Under the pieces are notes generated by a model, which was not told the DNA's origin, did not search any database, and worked only from the letters and a program-made list of their open reading frames with translations. Of a DNA stretch of 64,000 nt, positions 33,366 through 45,410 are shown in pieces; the stretch's first letter is position 1; the number at the start of each line of letters is the position of its first letter. Both the position numbers and the translations under genes were made by a program. This stretch comes from Palaemon carinicauda. Taxonomy: Eukaryota; Arthropoda; Malacostraca; Decapoda; Palaemonidae. The DNA is taken from positions 88,233,147 through 88,297,146 of the forward strand of contig NC_090751.1 in assembly GCF_036898095.1 (NCBI RefSeq), in the 5' to 3' direction.

Positions 33366-35715
33366 TGCACAGAAGCTGTGGTCACGCTTCAGTTGCTCCT
33401 CCTGTAAGAGAAAGAGAACATGAGTATGGGGGAGTCATAAGGATGACTCTTAAACTAAAGTTAAATATTAATTAATTAATTTTAACTTGACATTAGGTGT
33501 GATGCACAGAGAATGGGCTGAAAGAAGGAGAAAGATACATACTCCGTGTAACTCGCCTGGCTGGTTACCGTGACCTTCATCCATAGACAATCTGCTGTGA
33601 TCGAAGGCACAGGATAGAATTCAGCATGGAATGCCTGTAGGGCAGTGTGAATTCTATTGGAAATTGTCAAGGGTATAAGGCTAGGACTGAGACCACTCAG
33701 ACACTAGAATTGGGAACTAGAAGATCCCATAGGGTAACGGTTTCCGGCAACCAGCCGTGCTGAGATACACACAGCATGCTGGAAATCTGTGATATGCAAG
33801 AAGACAGCATGGTTACTAATAGAACGGTAAGATAATACCAATCCATTTACGTAATCAAGTCATCTGGTTGCGATGTAGGGCTATCAACATCAGATGATAG
33901 CTAGTAGAAGGGGGTGCAAGTCGTCTTGACGCCTCCGGAAGGCTCCGGCAGATCGCCGGCACGCCGGAGGCCGCTCCAGCAGAGTTTCTGGCATTAAGGA
34001 AGACAATATAGAAGTCAAGAGTAATACCAGGGTGGCGGCCGCCGGCACAGCGGCGGCACGCTGGCAGGGAGCGGCGGCTCCGGCAGCCGGAGGTAGCCGG
34101 CTTGGTGACAGGGGCAAGGATGGTTATAGCGGAACCGGAGTGCCGGCAGTGGATGCCGGAACTCCGAGGGCCGGCCGGTGGACGGACGACTGATACTATG
34201 AGGAAGGAGGGAAAGCCATCGGCTAGGCGCCGGCGGCAGGCGGAAATCCCCCGGCACGCGGGGTACTGGCGGCGCAGAGGGTAAGGGGTAAGTCACCAAG
34301 GTAGGAGGTGGGTATCACCGACAGTAGAGGCGGCAAGGGACCGGCACCAGGATAGAGAAAGAGACAGAAGGGGGGATGTAGGAGTCCGGCCACGGACCCC
34401 AAGACATCCCACCTGAGTGAGTGTACCCATGATAGAGGCTAGCCCTATCACCCAGAAGCGGGGGCCGCAGAGGGCCGGGAGCTAAGGGAGCCCAAGGGAG
34501 GGTAGGGAACACTCAAGAGGGGGGAGAACCCCTATAGAACAGAACGCATCTAGTGGCTAACCCCATAGGACACTATGAAGGGTATATGTACCAGAGCGGA
34601 CTGCACACAGGAGCTCAAGGTAGCCCTACCACTCCACCCTAGGGAGGAGTTGTAGGACAGGGGACAGATGGGTAAAGACTAACCTAAGCATAGGCTAGGC
34701 CATACAAGAGATAGGTGGGGAGGGGTGAAGAGAAGGGTCTTCTGCGGAGGGGGTCTGTACCAGAGCGGCCACCAAGGAAGGGAGGACACTCCCTAGCCTA
34801 GGGTAAGGCAGCCTGTATGAAAACGGTGCATGGGTATCGTTTCAGCAAGGTACAGAACTAACCTCTCCGAAACCTAACCTAGAGCAGGGATGTCACACCC
34901 TGAACTAGGAAGGACGGAAGACGTATCGCTATTGCAGGAAAGGTCGGAGACCTAGCCCCAGCAATAGAGGAAGGACTAGCCGTTCCTCATCCTCGGACGC
35001 AACCCTTAGGGAGGACAGATAAGCGATATAGTACTCTGATAAGAGCTTGACTCCCTTACATGGTAGGGGGAGCAAGACTACACAGAGGGGGTGCCCTAAG
35101 GCAGGGGATGAAGGAAGCATATAAGGGTCCTACTGGTAGGTTAGGTTAGAAAGATACACTATCTAACCTGTCCCTTATATGGTCCCTGAAGGCGAAAACA
35201 CTTGCATCACAGTCAATAGTATTGTAAAATAATGCCACTATCTTCATAAATAAACCTAGGATCACTGATAAAATCATGCATGAACACTGATATAGGCGCT
35301 CTGGCCTAGGGGCTATACTAGCCAACTGGTATGGGGTCAGATGATGACCGATAAACGAGCGTCAAAACACGATATAAAAGTTCCTAGCTATGAAGACTAA
35401 ATAACTAATAGTATCGATTAGTTAAAGAGGCCGGAAATAGCTGTTGAGGCTATCTAAATAAGGCATGCAAAATCAACAGCGACGCCATAAAATGGCCGGT
35501 CCGGTCGAGGCACAGCTCTGCCACAAAACATCAAATATCTCGAAAAGTAAAATTTACTTTACGGTCAGAGCTTATTTAAACAATACTGGAACCTTGTACT
35601 CAACTTTCCAGAAGAAGGCGAGGCCGAAGGTAGCGACATGACGAAGATGCAAGCTGATGAAAATGCACAAGGGAAAATCCGTCTTAGCAAGGCAAGCTAC
35701 TAGAAGAAGGATGGA
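33366..35715 (-). promoter_or_regulatory. DIRS-C 5' leader
   Basis: A 2.3-kb non-coding leader, partly very GC-rich (33,900-34,320, many GCCGGC/CCGGCA blocks). It aligns with the DIRS-D leader in places (AGAGGCGGCAAGGGACCGGC, CTAGCTATGAAGACTAAAT, TTTCCAGAAGGCGGCGAGG-type blocks). On the minus strand it ends in TTCTCTTTCTCTTACAG just before gag, a good 3' splice-site match. Confidence 0.55.
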
Positions 35716-36063
35716 GACGGACGTGACGTCATTTAGCAATGGCGCCAGTTTGTTTACGTCTCGAGTACCAAAAGTAGCCACGAACGAGATTAGCTGTGGA
35801 ATGGCTCCCCAGCTATTCTCCGCCCCTACACACCGAAGTGTTAACTCTGTTTGGGGTGTAGATAGCTATGTGGCGCGTTAATACATGCGTCCCCTGTTGA
35901 TATACGATGTCTTAAAAGGGAAACCTTTAGGATACTCGCTCCAGAAGTTAGAATTCTGTGATAACCTGTGGTTAAATTCTCTGGGAATATTTAGTAGTGA
36001 TATACCCAAGGAAGCTACCAAAAAGGAACCTTCCATCAGGACGCCATGGCTTGAGCCCAAAAA
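35716..36063 (-). repeat. DIRS-C 5' ITR
   Basis: Inverted repeat of 27,290-27,633. The outer tip on the minus strand is TTTTTGGGCTCAAGCCATGG. Confidence 0.88.
35724..35731. promoter_or_regulatory. CRE-like palindrome in DIRS-C 5' ITR
   Basis: TGACGTCA at the inner edge of the 5' ITR, about 330 bp from the element tip, mirrored in the 3' ITR. It could act as a promoter element. This is inference only. Confidence 0.4.
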
Positions 36064-38120
36064 CAATATTATATCATTTAATATACTGTAGTAAGCAAAA
36101 CAACATTCACAATAGCCTGATATCTCTCTCATATGAAACCCAAATATTTGTTGACTTTCGTAGCTAGAAATCGTAGGCATGGGTGTAAGGTTAGGCCTAC
36201 CCTAGGCCAAAATTTAACAAAAATAGTCAAAAACTGCTTCTTGGACCTTCAGTTTGTAAGTTGAGGACCTTCCATACTCTACATTGACACACAACCCGCT
36301 AGGATTGAGATTCTCCTAAGACCATGCACTTTACTTAGTCTCCACTAACCTAACACGCCGATATCTCTGTGCTTAGGTAGGAGGTTGAACAGGAGTCATG
36401 ATTTTCACACTTCTTCAGGACCAAAGTACATTAACATTTCCCGAATCAGATAAATCAGCCAGTTGGGTTATACAGTATAGGTACTTTCATCCCCATACCT
36501 CCTCAGGAGAAGTCTTCTATTGAAGGTTTTTATTACTTCTAGGAATAAATCACATTTTTTCAATCAAATTTTATTTTTCCAACCATATAAACCTGAGACC
36601 TTAAAGTTGTACTACTTGTCACAAGCAACCTATTCCCAGGCTAGCAGTCAAAGTGAGGGCGAGTGCAACCTTTTGTGGGGCTTCCCCACCACCTGACAAC
36701 CAGCTGTGTTTACCTCATTAAATGTTTAATATCCAGTTCCAGCTTTCCTAAAGTCATGCTCCTATTGAAGGAATTTGGAAATTCTAGCTATACAAGCCTG
36801 AGTTCTTTAGATTATACTACTCCCTTCCTGATCCATCTCTCTCAGTCCTGAGCTTGGAGGTCATAAGTTAAGACACTTTGACAGGTAAGAGGGTGTGGCT
36901 CCTTGCCCTCACTCCCATCTGTCGCTTAACTGCTCATTAAAGAGATTCGCCCTGAAAACATTCCCTATCTAAAGGGCTCAGTTTTGTAAAGCTAGGAAAA
37001 ATACAAATCACTTTAAGATTTTAGATGTTTTCCTTTGTCAAACCCCCTTTATTGTTTTATCAATTATCTAAAGTATATAAAACTTGAAGTATTATGAATT
37101 ATAGGCAAGAATTGAAGTACTGTACAGTACACCTACCCAGTAATATTTTTTTTTTTTTTTTGAGGAGTAAGAAAGAGCCGAGCCATTTTTTCTTATCAAA
37201 ATGTCTAACCCATGTAGATGATTTGTTTGTCCTTTTTCATAATTTAATAATTTATCTTATGTAAGTGGACTCGAGTCTTGTCCCTGAATAATTTTTAACC
37301 TTCGATAAATTTATTTTATTAGTGGAAGTATGATGGTACGCTTTTGGTAATTTTATTTTCACAAAGCCCTTCACCCACTGGTGAGGCAATGATACTTCCA
37401 AAGTCTTACAGACTGCTATAGATTTAATCTGTTATCTTCACTTTTTTTTATATACAATAGAAGAACAATAATTCAAGTATTGATTCCACAAGTATGGTTA
37501 GACTATCGAGTTCAGAGAACACCGAGAGAGAAAGATAAAGGGAATTTAAAAAATAATAGTAGTGATAATAAAAGGAGACAATTAACAGTCTTGATCACCA
37601 TAGAAATGCAATTTAGCATTGACAAGTAAGAAATAAGAGATGATGTGGTTCTAATCATTATGAGGCCAACCCTAGCATTGGGCCTGGAGTCTGTTGCTAG
37701 CAACCAGAAATAATACTATAAACTAGCCTATACTTTATCTTTTTCCAATTACTGTACTGTATCAGGAAAAGTATGATTAGCAAATATAATCCTTCATCCA
37801 TGTTTTATAACTTGTCATGTGAAAGGTAATCAAGAAGCCACTTGGTAGGAATATTTTAAAATGAAAAACTGGATAATGAATGTAGCAATGCATGTAGGGC
37901 AACAGATGTAGTGCAAGAAAACAAGTATTTTTGTTGAATAAAATGTTTGTAAAATTATTTTCTACCCTTCAGAAAGTTAAAATTATTGGTTTAACACCCA
38001 ATAATTGAAAGTGAAAAGCATTAGCATGTGAGCTCAACTCTTGGGCAACAAACTATGGAAGAGAAAAATGCTTTACGCCAAGTGTGTTGCCAAGGAAGTG
38101 AACTCCAGAATGAAATTATT
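36064..38120. other. Unassigned sequence between DIRS-C and DIRS-D
   Basis: No gene. Near 36,975-37,020 a segment (TAGGAAAAATACAAATCACT) resembles the right tip of the A/B family (TTAGGAAAAATACAAATTATC), and 36,575-36,650 and 36,780-36,830 are diverged direct repeats (CCTGAG...ACTACT). This may be a decayed solo DIRS terminus. A T run lies near 37,147. Confidence 0.35.
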
Positions 38121-38436
38121 GTTCTCTTGTCTTGGGTAGTGCCAGAGCCTCTGAACCATTCTTACACTGTCTTAGGTTAGAGTTCTCTTGCTTAACGGTA
38201 CACTCAGGCACACTATTCTATCTAATTTCTCTTCCTCTTGTTTTGTTAAAATTTTTATAGTTTAAATAGGAAATATTTATTTCAATGTTATTACTGTTCT
38301 TGAAATATTTTATTTTACCTTGTTTCCTTTCCTCACGGGGCTATTTTACTTGTTGGGGCCCGTGGGCTTATAGCATCCTGCTTTTCCAACTAGGATTGTA
38401 GTTTAGCAAGTAATGATAATAATAATAATAATAATC

Positions 38437-38499
<63 letters not shown>

Positions 38500-38515
38500 G
38501 TAATAATAACAATAA
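38121..38515 (-). repeat. R1 dispersed repeat (inverted, partial) plus (AAT)n microsatellite
   Basis: 38,121-38,410 is an inverted R1 copy. It ends at the GCTAAGCTACAACC-type opening read backwards and runs straight into an (AAT)n array (38,411-38,515). DIRS-D is inserted in this array: AAT units continue for a few repeats after its other end at 61,654. Confidence 0.8.
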
Positions 38516-38649
38516 TAAACGGATTTTGAGTGAAGCGAAAAATCTATTTTTGAGTGAGATAGCCATGTCGTCCTGATGGAAGGTTCCTTCAGTAGCTTCC
38601 TAAGGGTATATTTGACTACAGTGGATATTCCCAGAGAATTAAACTAAAG
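38516..38649 (-). repeat. DIRS-D 3' ITR, outer piece
   Basis: Outer tip ACGGATTTTGAGTGAAGCG, then the ITR from GCCATGTCGTCCTGATGG up to the DIRS-E insertion after ACTAAAG at 38,649. The rest of the arm is at 44,970-45,220. Confidence 0.88.
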
Positions 38650-40056
38650 TTTTCAATATCAAACATACCCGATGATCATATAGCTGCATCCCTGCTGCCC
38701 GACAGAAAAAATCTACGGGCGGAATACGCCAGCGATCGCTATACAGGTGGGGGTGTACATCAACAGCGCCATCTGTCAAGTAGGTACTCAAGTACTCGAT
38801 GTCAACAAAGAACCAATTTTCCCTCTGTCGTGCCACAGGCAAGACCTACTAAATACGCCGTCCCTAACTGGATTTGTTTTCACAACGATTTGGTGAAGTA
38901 CACTATTCCAGTTTTGAGCTTTCGCTATGCAGGGGTTTTATCTTCATTTCAAAACTTGAACTCGTTTTGGATAGATTTAATTATGGTGACGAAGAGAGTA
39001 TGGACTCTCTTTCACTTTTAAATGGCCGACCCTTCCCTTAGACGGAAGTGTTGGTGACGAAGAGAGTATGGACTCTCTTTCACTTTTAAATGGCCGACCC
39101 TTCCCTTAGACGGAAGTGTGTTTAGGTTTTTGGTAATTTTGCTTAACAAGTTATAGATCTATTTATTTTTTATCTCTCCGCCTTTATAGGCCTCTTCGAT
39201 TAACTTTCCATTTTTTATAAACTTATAAAAATTAATTTTTATGTTTGTTTATATGCGACCTTTCCTAATAGTAGGCGGTCCTTACTTGGAACCGAAGTTA
39301 ATTAACATTGAGCCCGTCATTTCGTATTTACCTTTTAAGAATTTATACTTTTTTAATTTTAATGTTTTGAAAGAATTTCTTTGATAGTCTCGTACTGTTT
39401 TCAAAGATGAACTAACGTTTAGTTTAGTCTCCGCAGTTGTTGACGTTCAGAACGTTCAACATGCGCTCTATCGTTACGATAGAGAGAGAGTTTTTCACGG
39501 TTTCACGTTGCAGTAAGAGTAAACCGATTCTAGCGTTTCGTTCATTCTTTCTTAGCTTAAATGGTTTAAATTCTAATAAGGAACTTTTTATTTGGGAAAC
39601 CTTTCAGTTTTTTTCCTTTAGCAAATAATATGTTTTAACGATATATAATTGGGCTCTTCTCTCAGGTTCTAAGTCAAGAGAGAAGAGAGAGAGAGAGACG
39701 GAGGGAGAGAGAGGAGAATAAACGTTTCGTTCAAGCGGGTAACGTTGTTCTCGTTTTTTACTCTTCTCCCTAGTCGCTGTAGTGGAAGTAGGTAAAACTT
39801 TTCTAGAGTTTTATTCTTGTTCCCAGGCTTTATGCGGTGAGATTTTAAACGTAGTTTATTTGATCTAGTGTTTAGTCTCTTTTCCAGCCACTGAATTCTT
39901 TATCTTTAATTATGTTTTTCTGTTGCATTGTAAAACTCTTTTCGCAATTACTACCTTTTAATGAAGGATAGGATTGCGTGTTTCAGGTAGAAATCAGTTA
40001 AAGTTTCGATTTCAGTGAAATAAGTGCAAACAGAAAATCAAAAGTGATAAAGTGAT
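38650..40056 (+). repeat. DIRS-E left ITR and leader
   Basis: The left tip TTTTCAATATCAAAC is followed by the ITR (from ACCCGATGATCATATAGCTG, about 38,667-38,825), the inverted repeat of about 44,780-44,940. The leader is AT-rich, carries a perfect 68-bp tandem duplication and a GA-rich tract near 39,680-39,715, and holds no gene. Confidence 0.8.
38984..39119. repeat. Perfect 68-bp tandem duplication in DIRS-E leader
   Basis: Two identical 68-bp units, 38,984-39,051 and 39,052-39,119, starting TGGTGACGAAGAGAGTATGG. No differences seen, so the duplication is recent. Confidence 0.95.
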
Positions 40057-42170
40057 ATGCGCAAAGTGTTAGTGTTGCGTTCGAGGGTTCGTCTGTTCGT
40101 GCCAGTTGTTCACCTAGTCCGGGACTTCTTACAAGCTCCCAAGCCCAGGGGAGAAGTAATGTCAAACGACTTATGGGTTCCACAGGCCTTGATCGACGAA
40201 CAGACGTTTCCCTCGGTGGTTTCGGGTGTATCTACACACGTTGCCGACGTGATCGCCCCACCCACACAAAGACGAGAGAGCCCATTTATTCCTCGTCTGC
40301 GGAAGAGGTTTCTCGCAGAAACCATGGACCAAATCTTGCAGCTTTTTAAGTGCAAGTCGGTCCCTTCCGCGCAAGTCCAACGGCCTAGGTGTAGCCACTG
40401 GGTCAGTTCGGATTCGCTGCAGTCATCCGACGACTGCACACCTCCCAAGAGAGGCAAGGTGGTACCGCAACAGGCAGTAACTCCGTCTGTTGCCGCACCA
40501 GCTGTTTTAGACCCTCAGTCACAACGGACAGTAGCTCCGTTTGTTGCCTTCATGCAGGAGTATCGTGCTGAGAAGGTTGACACTGCACCTGTTAACCTAC
40601 AACCTGCCACGGTTGTGCGCTCAGCAGATACTGCGGCTGCCTGCTCCCACACTCCACCTGTGAGAGCTCCACCACCGATGCGCAGTCGACCCTGCCAGAC
40701 GCATGTTCATGCTGCACCCTCCGTTGACATGCGTGAGCTACCGCATCAGCAGTGGGAAGGTGCTGTCAAGCTGCCGTGTTTTGACGCAATGCGGCATGCT
40801 CCGCAACCCACGGCAGTCCCTCCCACGCACCAGCACTCCGCTTTTGTTGTTGCCAGCTCCCACACTCCGACTGCGGAGAAGGGTGACGATGCACCCGTTG
40901 GCCTACAGCCTGCCACGGTTGTGCGCCCAGCATGGCTGCCTGCTCCCACACTCTTGTTGTGAGAGCTCCTCCACCCATGCGCAGTCGACCCTGCCAGACT
41001 CGTGCTGACTCCCACAGACACACGGAGCACTCCGTTGCCGTGCGTGAGCTACCACAAGCTGCCGTGTTTTGACACGGTGTGTCAGCCTCCGCAACACACT
41101 GTGGTTACCGCCACTCGCCCGCAGCAGACTAGTCAGTCAGGAGTTGAGGCTTCCCCACACAGCTTTGGTTGTTGCCAACTCACACGTTGCCTTCTGGTCT
41201 GCTACTAATGCACCAGTGCTGTATGTCCTCACGCACCTGTTGTGGTTGACAGTTCAGTTTTGACAGTTCACAGACTGTCAAGCAGTTACTTAACGTTGCC
41301 TTCTGGTCTGCTGCTTATGCATCAGTGAAACCCTCGCTGAGATAACCTAGCTTTTCTCGGACATGGTTCCTGTAGATGAGAAAGTGCTGTTCTCCCTCCT
41401 TCTGATATTCCCTTGAGGACTCTGTCATTTGGAGAGGAGCCTTAAGCTGCTTAGCCTCCTATGGTCTTTAATTAAGCATAACATGCTTCCAGGGATGGTA
41501 AATGGTTCCGCTTCAGTCGCTAACCCCGTCTGTTGCCACACCTGCTCCCATAGACCTTGGGCTTTGTTGCAAGACATGCAGTCCAAGCTTAGTCCTTGAT
41601 AGAGGATTTTTTACGGAGAAGAACCTTCTAGCCAACAACCTTCCTACCGGTTGGTTGTACGCCCTGTTGACGCTGAGGTATCCTACTCACGTCCGCCAGT
41701 TGAGATGGTTCCTCCACCGGTGCGACCCAGTGTGGGTTGCCAGTCGCACGTTGACGTTAAGCGACTCTCGGAGGTGGTTGTGGACGTTCAGTGTGTCACT
41801 AGGAAGAGGTTCAACAACCAGCAGAGGTGACTTGTTGTGACGCAGTGCGGCAACCTCAGCAACCCAATAAGGGGTTGTCTGCACAACCCAGACAGTCTAG
41901 ACAGTTTCGGGTTGTCGCTGTACTTCCTCGCGTCCCCATGGTTGACAGTTCACAGACTGTGCAGCAGTACCATGATCTTGTGTCCGGCTCCGTCACGCAT
42001 CCACCAGTGCGACCGGATTCAGCGAGTCAGACGTTGCCCACTCCGTTGCCCACTCCGTTGCCGTTTCCTCATCAGTTTCGGATGAGGAACCCTCTGATGA
42101 GGACATTGCTGAACAAGACGATCAACCCCCAGCCCTGCTATCCATACAGAAGATGCTGAAGAAGGAACAC
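40057..42170 (+). pseudogene. DIRS-E gag-like ORF, decayed
   Basis: An open frame from 40,057 (301 codons) begins MRKVLVLRSRVR and is Pro/Ala/His/Val-rich (QPATVVRSADTAAACSHTPP), with no Cys-zinc motif like that of the other families. About 306-bp internal tandem repeats start near 40,567 and 40,873 (GAGAAGG.TGAC...CAACCTGCCACGGTTGTG) and account for much of the length. The frame breaks at 40,960, then continues in pieces to about 42,170, where an acidic SSDEEPSDEDIAEQDD stretch is cut off by the RT-region junction. The Gag role is by position only. Confidence 0.55.
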
Positions 42171-43010
42171 GGCCCTGTCAGGCTGTGGATGAGTCTGGTT
42201 AGGACACTGTCATCCGTGGTTCAATTGGTGTCACTTGGAAGACTACACCTCCGTCCTCTTCGGTATCATCTAGCTCTTCACTGGAAAAGGACAAGACGCT
42301 AGAAGCGGTCTCGATCCCGGTTTCCGGAAGATAAGTCTGGTCTGACTTGATGAAAGGACTTTATCAACCTTTGAAAGGGTCTTCCCCTGACTGTTCAGAC
42401 TCCCAACCACGTTCTCTCCTCAGACGCATCGGACGTAGGCTGGGGTGCGACCTTAGGCGGTAGGGAATGCTCGGGATTATGGAACTCGAGTCAAAAGGAC
42501 AATGCATTTCAACTGCAAGAAGCTTCTGGCAGTACGTCTGACCTGGAAAAGCTTCAGGTCTCTCCTTCAAGGCAAAGTAGTGGAGGTGAACACGGTTAAC
42601 TCCCTGCTTTGAGGTACATCTCCTAGCAAGGAGGGACCTACTCTCTGACATGGTACGAGTTCGCAAGTGACCTCCTCTCCTGTTCAACAGGTCTAGACTT
42701 TTCACTAGTAACGAGTTTCATCCAAGGCAACTTGAATGTCTTAGCAGATTGTCTCAGTAGGAAGGGACAATAATTCCAACAGATTGGACCCTCCACAAGG
42801 ATGTATGCAAGAGACTTTGGGTCACCTGGGGCCAGCCAACCATAGATCTCTTCGCAACCTCGATGTCCAAGAGGCTCTCAATACTTTGCTCACCTATCCC
42901 GGACCCAGCAGTAGTTCTTATAGATGCCTTTCTACTAGATTGGTCTCATCTAGATCTATATGCATTCCCTCCGTTCTAGATTGTCAACAAGGTACTGCAG
43001 AAGTTCTCCT
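42171..43010 (+). pseudogene. DIRS-E RT-thumb remnant and RNase H, frameshifted
   Basis: The sequence begins in the RT thumb (LGRLHLRPL) without any upstream palm or YxDD. RNase H motif I (SSDASDVGWGATLGG, near 42,424) is followed by frame breaks and then NVLADCLSRKG (near 42,734). After that comes the post-RNase H region with PTIDLFAT and DLYAFPP (42,840-42,970), each in pieces of different frames. No enzyme could be made from it. Confidence 0.7.
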
Positions 43011-43139
43011 CTCACGAAGGGACAAAGTTGACGCTAGTTACTTCCTTCTGGCCCGCGAGAGAATAACTTACCGAGGTACTTCGATGGCTAGTAGACGTTC
43101 CCAGATCTCTTCCCCTAAGGGTGGACCTGCTACGTCTGC

Positions 43140-44170
43140 CACGCGTAAAGAAGGTACTCCTAGGCCTCCACCCTCTTCGTCTCACTGCCTTCAGAGTATC
43201 GAAAGACTCTCGAGAACTAGAGGTTTTTCGAAGGAGACAACCAGAGCGATTGCTAGAGCAAGGAGAACATCCACCCTTAGAGTCTACCAATCGAAGTAGG
43301 AAATCTTCCGAAACTGGTGCAAGTCAGTATCCGTATCCTCGACCAGTACCTCTGTAACTCAAATAGCTGACTTCCTCTTATATCTGAGGAAAGAGCGATC
43401 TCTTTCAGCTCCCACTATCAAGGGTTACAGAAGCATGTTGGCATCAGTCTTCCGTCACAGAGGCTTAGATCTTTCCAACAATAAAGATCTACAGGACCTC
43501 CTTAAGTCTTTTGAGACCACGAAGGAGCGTCGTTTGGTTACACCTGGTTGGAATTTAGACGTGGTTCTAAGATTCCTTATGTCAGACAGGTTCGAACCAC
43601 TTCAATCAGCCTCCCTGAAAGATCTCACCTTTAAGACACTTTTCCTGATATGCTTAACCACAGCTAAAAGAGTCAGTGAGATTCATGCCTTCAGCAAGAA
43701 CATCGGATTCTCATCCGAAACGGCTACATGTTCTACATCTTGGTTTTCTAGCCAAACACGAGCTGCCTTCTCGGCCTTGACCAATATCGTTCGATATTCC
43801 AAACTTATCGTATGGTTGGAAATGAACTAGAAAGAGTATTATGTCCTGTAAGAGCTCTTAAGTTCTATTTTAAAACCTTTACGAGGCCCGTCTGAAGCTT
43901 TATGGTGTTCAGTTAAGAATCCATCTTTGCCTATGTCAGAGAATTCTTTATCCTATTTTTATCAGACTGTTAATACGAGAAGCTCATTCCCTTCTGAATG
44001 AGGAAGACCAAGCTTGGCTGAAGGTAAGGACACACGAAGTTAGAGCTGTCACAACTTCCGTGGCCTTTAAACAAAATAGATCTCTGCAAAATATATTCGA
44101 CGCAACCTATTGGAAAAGCAAATCAGTGTTCGCGTCTTTTATCTTAAGAATGTCCAGTCTCTTTACGAGA
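43140..44170 (+). pseudogene. DIRS-E tyrosine recombinase, catalytic Tyr out of frame
   Basis: The N-terminal core has SIERLSRTRGFSKETTRAI and TIKGYRSMLASVF. The catalytic Arg is in LTTAKRVSEI (43,669-43,671). His and Arg of the second box are in THEVRAV (His 44,033-44,035, Arg 44,042-44,044). The Tyr codon (44,140-44,142, before LKNVQSLYEN) is one base out of frame with the His box, and further breaks lie between 43,830 and 44,030. The order and spacing otherwise fit the family. It is inactive as seen. Confidence 0.8.
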
Positions 44171-44634
44171 ACTGCTACACTCTGGGACCATTCGTAGCAA
44201 CGAGTGCAGTAGTGGTGGGGGCTCCACCACTACAATTCCCTAATTCCAGAACCTTTTTAATCTTTCTCTTGAAATATTTTGGGTTGTCCGGAAGGCTAAG
44301 AAGCCTTTCGCATCCTACTTGATTTGACGGGTGGTCAAAATCATTTCTTGAGAAGCGCCTAGATTAGAGGTTTTGATGAGGACCTTTAGTATGGGTTGCA
44401 ACCCTTCATACTTCAGCTCCTAGGAGTCGCTCAGCATCCTATGAGGATCGCGAGGCTCAGTAAGGAAGACGTACTTAAAAAGGCAGAGTAATTGTTCAAG
44501 TCGTCTTCCTTACCAGGTACTTATTTATTTTATGCTTGTTATTTTGAATAACTGCTAAAATGAAATACGGAATACTTAGCTCATAATGTCAACTTGTAAT
44601 GCTGGTCTCTACCCACCCCCCTGGGTGTGAATCA

Positions 44635-44969
44635 GCTATATGATCATCGGGTAAGTTTGATATTGAAAAATGTTATTTTCCTTAGTAAAATAAATTTTTG
44701 AATATATTTACCCGATGATCATAAATTAAAGGACCCACCCTTCCTCCCCAATAGAGAACCAGTGGGACAGAGGAGAAAATTGGTTCTTTGTTGACATCGA
44801 GTACTTGAGTACCTACTTGACAGATGGCGCTGTTGATGTACACCCCCACCTGTATAGCGATCGCTGGCGTATTCCGCCCGTAGATTTTTTCTGTCGGGCA
44901 GCAGGGATGCAGCTATATGATCATCGGGTAAGTATATTCAAAAATTTATTTTACTAAGGAAAATAACAT
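44635..44969 (+). repeat. DIRS-E internal complementary region and right ITR
   Basis: The ICR (44,635-44,720) joins the complement of the left tip (ending GTTTGATATTGAAAA) to the complement of the right tip (starting ATGTTATTTTCCTTAG). The right ITR follows, ending GGAAAATAACAT at 44,969. Confidence 0.88.
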
Positions 44970-45410
44970 GTTATCACAGAATTCTAACTTCTGGTGCGAG
45001 TACCCTAAAGGTTTCCCTCTAGGATATCATATATCAACAGGGGACGCATGTATTAACACGCCACATAGCTATCTGCACCCCATATAGCGTTAACGCTTCG
45101 ATATGGGAAGGTGACTTGGTAACTGAGGAGCCGTTCCAAAGTTACTCTCATTCGTTGCTGCTTTTGGTACTCGAGACGTAAACAAACGGGCGCCATTGTT
45201 AAATGACGTCACGTCCGTCTTATTCCGGCGTACAGCTTCTACCAATCTCCGCGATACAGTATGTCAGGGAGGGGTCTGGTAGGCTGAACTGGAGCAGACG
45301 GGTGGGTCCATCAGGACTATATGGCTATCTCACCAAAAAATGGATTTTTTGCTTCGCTCAAAATCCGTTTTTTGGGCTCAAGCCATGTCGTCCTGATGGA
45401 AGTGTACCAG
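44970..45410 (-). repeat. DIRS-D 3' ITR, inner piece, and ICR
   Basis: Resumes the ITR at GTTATCACAGAATTC and continues to about 45,220, inverted repeat of 53,320-53,568. The ICR (about 45,300-45,410) joins TTGCTTCGCTCAAAATCCG to TTGGGCTCAAGCCATG as in DIRS-C. A TGACGTCA palindrome lies at 45,204-45,211. Confidence 0.85.
45204..45211. promoter_or_regulatory. CRE-like palindrome in DIRS-D 3' ITR
   Basis: TGACGTCA, at the same ITR position as in DIRS-C. In the opposite D arm (53,319-53,326) the site reads TGACATCA. Confidence 0.35.

Larger units (their letters stand above)
27249..36063 (-). mobile_element. DIRS-C: DIRS-type YR retrotransposon, nearly complete
   Basis: An 8.8-kb minus-strand element. 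From its 5' end (36,063): left ITR, a 2.3-kb GC-rich leader, gag, RT-RNase H, YR, 3' UTR, ICR and right ITR (27,249). It is the same family as DIRS-D. Each ORF carries a single in-frame nonsense codon and no frameshift that I can see, making it the best-preserved DIRS in the window. The ITR arms differ by about five substitutions and a small indel over some 340 bp by eye, which suggests a moderately recent insertion. Confidence 0.92.
38650..44969 (+). mobile_element. DIRS-E: internally deleted DIRS-type element
   Basis: A 6.3-kb plus-strand element of a third DIRS family: ITR, leader, gag-like ORF, a remnant of the RT thumb with RNase H, YR, ICR and ITR. The RT palm with its YxDD active site is missing, replaced by a direct join of gag to RT-thumb sequence near 42,170. 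Insertion is exact: removing 38,650-44,969 restores the D arm (ACTAAAG joined to GTTATCAC) with no duplication. The ITR arms (about 160 bp) are almost identical. Confidence 0.88.

Noticed and set aside
33900..34320. CpG-island promoter of a host gene
   Set aside because: The GC-rich block is part of the DIRS-C leader and recurs in the DIRS-D leader. No host exon lies next to it.
27249..36063. Ty3/gypsy LTR retrotransposon
   Set aside because: The RT-RNase H could suggest it at first sight, but the termini are inverted rather than direct, there is no protease or DDE integrase, and a YR with complete catalytic residues follows.
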